A stretch of DNA of 64,000 nucleotides from Pseudorasbora parva. Its lineage: Eukaryota; Chordata; Actinopteri; Cypriniformes; Gobionidae. A model generated the notes under the pieces. The model was not told where the DNA came from. It made no database searches and saw only the letters and a program-made list of their open reading frames with translations. Within the stretch, counting starts at the first letter, position 1; the number at the start of each line of letters is the position of its first letter. Positions 60,251-64,000 of this stretch are shown here, in pieces. A program made the translations under genes and the position numbers. The stretch spans positions 50,131,353 through 50,195,352 of the forward strand of contig NC_090177.1 of assembly GCF_024679245.1 (NCBI RefSeq), given 5' to 3'.

Positions 60251-60873
60251 AGTCTTACAACTCAGAGTACATAAACTTCTTCAACACTTCCCCTTCAGAA
60301 CTGAACCAGTCCTCATGGGATGAACCAGTCTGCGGCTGAACCTGTTCTTCTTGCGTGGTCTTCAAATGTTTTCATGAAGATCTTTCTGTGGAAGAAAAAG
60401 AAAATCTTCTTGACCACCCCATTTACATACATGAATATTAGAAACACGTCTCATTATAATGTTTTTTTCAGTATAACAATATATTCTTATACAGTAACTT
60501 ACTTTCTATTACAAAATTGTAATATTGTACATCATTTAGATTCATATATGTTGCAGTTACATGAATGCAAATGATAGAAGTTTATATTTTAGCTATATTT
60601 TAACTACATTAGAGCAATTTGCAAACTCAAGTTCACTAAAACATTAACTCTTTTAAAGTGAATTGGCACAAAATAGACTATTAATGATGACAAAAGGAAC
60701 ATACCGGTAAACAAATCACATTACATTTATTCTAACTTTTGCTTTTTGTAAGTGTCACACAGCTTTCACTGTCACACACAATCGTTGTATAACGTTATCT
60801 ATGCAAACCATGAGCTTTAGGGTTTAACTTAGTTATCAAATGACATAGTTAAACAACTAGAATAGTTGTTTTT

Positions 60874-60922
60874 TACATTTGATCATTTAGCAGACGCTTT
60901 CATTCAAAGGGACTAACAAATG
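60874..60922 (+). repeat. Fish interspersed repeat motif (CATTTAGCAGACGCTTT)
   Basis: Recognisable teleost repeat core, CATTTAGCAGACGCTTTCAT and following; family not assigned. Confidence 0.6.
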
Positions 60923-61940
60923 ATGAGACCAATCATATAGTTTAATAACTTTAATACAAATATAAGCATTTTTCACTTGTTTTTGCACATTAAATACTTG
61001 TAATTTAATTTTTGCACGTGCGCAGCATAATTAGGCTTAACGTTACCTGTACGTTAACACTAAGGCTGTGGCACCGACATGATAACAGAAACGAACAATT
61101 TACAAATCTTTTAGAAAATCTTGCCATTAAATAAGTTAACATTTGCATTGAGAACGACATGACAAACACAATTCTTACCTGGAGCTCGACACTTTGCGGT
61201 CCCGCTGGGAGGCAATCATATCACGGAGACAACAAGAACCCGCGATTGATTTCCTCCTGGCCGCGGCGCGTTGACGCATGCGCAGTTTGCGATGAGAACT
61301 AAGGCTATTTTTGTTACAAAAATCTTCATCGTCTAAGCCTAACGCTTAGAGTGAGTGTTTAATTATTATTTTTTAAATATTGCTGATATTGCTGTTAACA
61401 AATAGTTTGTATGGGTAGAACATTACGAAAAAAATATATGGGAATATACTGAAATTATATGCAAAATAGCCTATATTAAAGGAAATATAAAGGAAACTAA
61501 TGCCTTTTTTAATAAAGCTACTGCAATGTATGCATATTGACTATATTTATAAAATATGGCTATATTTTAAGACATACAATATTTAGTAATTAAGATATAA
61601 ATAGTATTACATGTAATATATATGCATTAAGTTGTATCCTTTATTGTGTAGCCTTACTGTATATTGAATTTCCCATATTAATGTGAATGCATGTACACAC
61701 ATATAAACACTTTTACAGAATGAGTTACAACAAATTTCTTCTTCCCATCATGCTTTACTTCTGATTTAAAGGAGGTTAAATGTTAAAATTAATTGTTATT
61801 TCATGTGTTTTTGCTCAATTTAAAAAACGGTAAAACTGTTACTTTTATTAACAATAATGTCGGTGCACTTTTCAGCAGTTACAGCTCTTTGCTAAATATG
61901 TAGGAACATGCCAGTGTGCTTGACTTGTGTTATTGTTAAC

Positions 61941-61956
61941 TGTATGTGTGTGTGTA

Positions 61957-62014
<58 letters not shown>
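61941..62014. repeat. TG/TA microsatellite
   Basis: TGTG-rich run followed by about 27 TA repeats. Confidence 0.97.
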
Positions 62015-62018
<4 letters not shown>

Positions 62019-62591
62019 CCTTTGTAATTGTTAACATTTTCATAAGTAACTGTAATATAATAGCACTTTCTCAGTAACTGTAACGGACTACAGTTCCTTT
62101 TATTTTGTAATATATATTATTTTGTTCAATATATTTTTGGGTATATCATCACATGCACATCAAATAAAATGACATGCATTATGATATACAAGTAAATATA
62201 TTGTCACATATTTTTCTAATTGAAAGCAGCAATTCCTCATGTATTATTAAATATTGTAATATATTTATCCTGTATATTTTTAATATGCAGTTAAATAATT
62301 TAATATATTTATTAATCACATATATAAGGAAATATTTTCTTTGCATTAGGGTTATCCATTTTTATTCGTTTTACTTGCTAATTCATTTACTAAAGTAAAA
62401 TCTCACTGATTTGCAGGGGTTGTATTTAACACAATCCAGCATATATTTTTTTTACAGTGTAGGACATATATGATTGAAAATACATGAATATTGTACAATT
62501 TGTATATGTGTTTTTTGCAGCATATATGATCCTTATAGTTTTCTGTTGGAACATATAAGAATCACACATGTTTTTAGCAAGACTTTTCCAT

Positions 62592-63203
62592 ATGGGTTGC
62601 CAGAGGAACACCAAGGGCGTCATTCCCCTTGCCACCCATGAGCTCTCTGATGAGCATATCAAGGAGGCGCATAGTTGTTTCCTCTCCTCGTGTTCTTCTC
62701 CTGCAGTGTTGGGCCAGCTCATCTTTGCTTATCTGACGGTCAATCTCTGCCTCCGTCATTGCAGGCCAGCCCTGTTGGGTGAGTTGATCCTTCTTTGCCC
62801 TTCTCAGCAGAGTGAGATCCCCTGCATCCCACTCAAAAATACATGACGACAACCTAGACATAAAAGTAGGATACAACTGGTGGGCATCAGTTGTGCACCC
62901 TACTGCCAGACGCCGCATAAAATGCCAAATGTCTAGGCGGATGATGATATTGGGCCAGCCACTAAACCTCCTCTTCAGTTTAGTCTCTCCCACTTCCTTG
63001 CAACAGTCACAGTCCACATATGAGATAGTGGGAGGATCAACACCAGCTCTCTGGTATCTCTCCACGAGTCCTGCAGCCATGAGGTCTAACCCAGCTCCTT
63101 CATCCGCAGTCAGGACACTCATCAGCACCTGACCTACCTCATTGCCAACTGAGGTAAGCCACTGTGCTGTGCCTTTCGCAGGCCCACTCAACTTCTTCGT
63201 GAT
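62592..63203 (-). CDS. Same gene, exon 2 (RNase-H-like core candidate)
   Basis: Acceptor GTTTCTTTCAG before 63,203, phase 0 with exon 1. Reads ITKKLSGPAKGTAQW, SVGNEVGQVLMSVLTADEG, then SYVDCDCC, IIIRLDIWHFMRRLAVGCTT and DAHQLYPTFMSRLSSCIFEW, ending LGVPLATH. With MDSTKK at the end of exon 1, three Asp-bearing beta-strand-like motifs (MDSTKK, YVDCDCC, RLDIWHF) recall an RNase-H/DDE fold, a resemblance I infer by eye only. No stop or frameshift in this exon. 3' boundary uncertain because of the 4.4-kb insertion. Confidence 0.72.
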
Positions 63204-63331
63204 CTGAAAGAAACAATAAACATAGTAAATAATACAACATACATTGAATGAGTATAATTTACAAATAAAGCTCTTTTGGTCTAACAATACATTATAGATA
63301 ATGGTACAGTCATTAAAGCAGCTTCTCTGAC
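63204..63331 (-). other. Intron 1, 128 bp
   Basis: Donor AAGAAG|GTCAGAG (weak +3/+4 bases) and strong pyrimidine-rich acceptor; exon frames join cleanly across it. Confidence 0.7.
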
Positions 63332-63661
63332 CTTCTTAGTTGAGTCCATTTTTAAAATCGATCCATATGTGGATGTAATGCTGGCCTTGATGTGATCGAG
63401 CCTGTTGAGGATGTCCTGACTGTAACCAGTGAGAAGCCATTTGTAGCTAGGTACTGGAACAAGTGGTGGCGGCTCCTGAAAGTGCAGTGGATGCAGGCCA
63501 GGATCATCCAAAAAGGCCACACACACCGATGTGTACCAAGACACACGTTGTAACCACTCCTCAGTGTGGTTCTCCTTCAGCTGGCCGATGATCCTCACTG
63601 GGCCATTTCCCATGCCCCTCTCACACAACAAACGAATAACTCGAATGTCAAAGGCATACAC
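63332..63661 (-). CDS. Same gene, first visible exon (5' incomplete)
   Basis: Open from about 63,661 with YAFDIRVIRLLCERGMGNGP, then EEWLQRVSWYTSVCVAFLDD, PGLHPLHFQEPPPLVPVP, and ends SILKMDSTKK. No good ATG; a stop lies 24 bases upstream in the same frame, inside a repeat that begins at about 63,662. The true 5' part (including any DUF6729 domain) must lie further right or has been cut off. Confidence 0.7.
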
Positions 63662-64000
63662 AGCAAAAACTCCAGTGTTAAATTAACTCTCCTCAGAGTT
63701 TATTTGGCTCCACACTCAAGAGTGTTAAAAGTAACTCTGAAGAAGTGTTAAAGGTAATGAGATAATTAAGAGATTAATTAAGTGATGATTGGCCATTAGT
63801 GAAGACACCTGATGATAACAAGCAGAATCACTGAAGGAAAGAGTCACCATTTTTGGTGTCACCATTATGGAGATCAGTGTTTGCTTTAGTTGGGGCTCTT
63901 GACTTTATAACATTAGTCTTTGCCTGGCTGCTTTAAAGCAGCCATACAAGTGCAGAGAAAATGTGACCAAGTGTTGATGGTTATGTTATGACATAAGCAT
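63662..64000. repeat. Interspersed repeat abutting the gene, continues past window
   Basis: Starts CAGCAAAAACTCCAGTGTTA and is rich in AGAGTTAATTTAACACT/AGTGTTAAAAGTAACTCT words on both strands, as in cyprinid MITE-like repeats. No coding frame seen. Confidence 0.55.

Larger units (their letters stand above)
58180..62591. mobile_element. 4.4-kb repeat-rich insertion within the gene
   Basis: No credible gene inside. Both ends carry inverted-looking CATATG-(G)RAAAA sequence (58,176-58,188 and 62,582-62,597), and 500 bp at the left end and 160 bp at the right end are crowded with CATATATG/CATATAAG words. Nested inside are a fold-back element (58,878-59,610), other fish repeat pieces and a TG/TA microsatellite. 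It separates ALGVPL (62.6 kb) from WEVQRRH (58.18 kb). Could be a DNA transposon or an intron that filled with repeats; superfamily not identified. Confidence 0.5.

Noticed and set aside
58159..62398. Several 60-80 codon open frames in the 4.4-kb insertion
   Set aside because: Low-complexity, Ile/Tyr-rich translations of AT-rich DNA with no family resemblance.

Overview
The window looks like a piece of a teleost fish genome, most likely a cyprinid close to zebrafish. The tRNA sequences are vertebrate-type, the Tyr genes carry introns, a vertebrate-style hAT element is present, and several common fish interspersed repeats occur near 57.6, 59-60 and 60.9 kb. Zebrafish is known for very large tRNA gene arrays, notably on the long arm of chromosome 4; placing this window there is an inference.

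Region 1 (1-55,043) is one tandem tRNA gene array. It is built from two unit types. The long unit (about 1,092 bp) holds tRNA-Glu(CUC) on +, tRNA-Tyr(GUA) on -, tRNA-Glu(UUC) on - and tRNA-Arg(ACG) on -. The short unit (493 bp) holds Glu(CUC) +, Tyr - and a truncated Arg relic -. I count 83 Glu(CUC) loci (one split by a transposon), 82 full-length Tyr plus one truncated, 20 Glu(UUC), 19 Arg and 62 Arg relics (plus one cut by the window start). Units form 20 higher-order blocks of one long unit followed by 2 to 5 short ones. Runs of blocks are themselves duplicated at shifts of 8,699 and about 14,440 bp. Class labels used below: Glu 'intact' has B box GGTTCGATTCC; Glu 'A53/U56' has GATTTGATTCC (53 copies); Glu 'U19' has a broken D loop (5 copies). 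Tyr intron forms are I1 GTGGAAGGTTGGAA, I2 GTGAAAGGTTGGCA and I3 GTGGAAGGTTGGCA. Glu in the homogenised short units is almost always damaged, whereas Tyr and the long-unit genes are mostly intact.

Region 2 (51,403-53,927) is a 2.5-kb hAT transposon inserted into the D arm of a Glu gene at the worn right edge of the array. It has 16-bp perfect terminal inverted repeats and the 8-bp target duplication GTCTAGTG, and its transposase is frameshifted.

Region 3 (55,044-64,000) lies outside the array. It holds a minus-strand, multi-exon protein gene whose exons I placed at about 63,661-63,332, 63,203-62,592, 58,179-58,008, 57,877-57,575, 57,244-56,387 and 56,264-55,425. It resembles a fish-expanded family of unknown function (probably the proteins with an N-terminal DUF6729 domain, which would lie upstream of what is seen). 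The gene is heavily invaded: an exonised fish repeat, a 33-bp coding minisatellite with a net frame mismatch, a 4.4-kb repeat-rich insertion in what looks like one exon, and a repeat abutting its 5' end. It may be a decaying copy.
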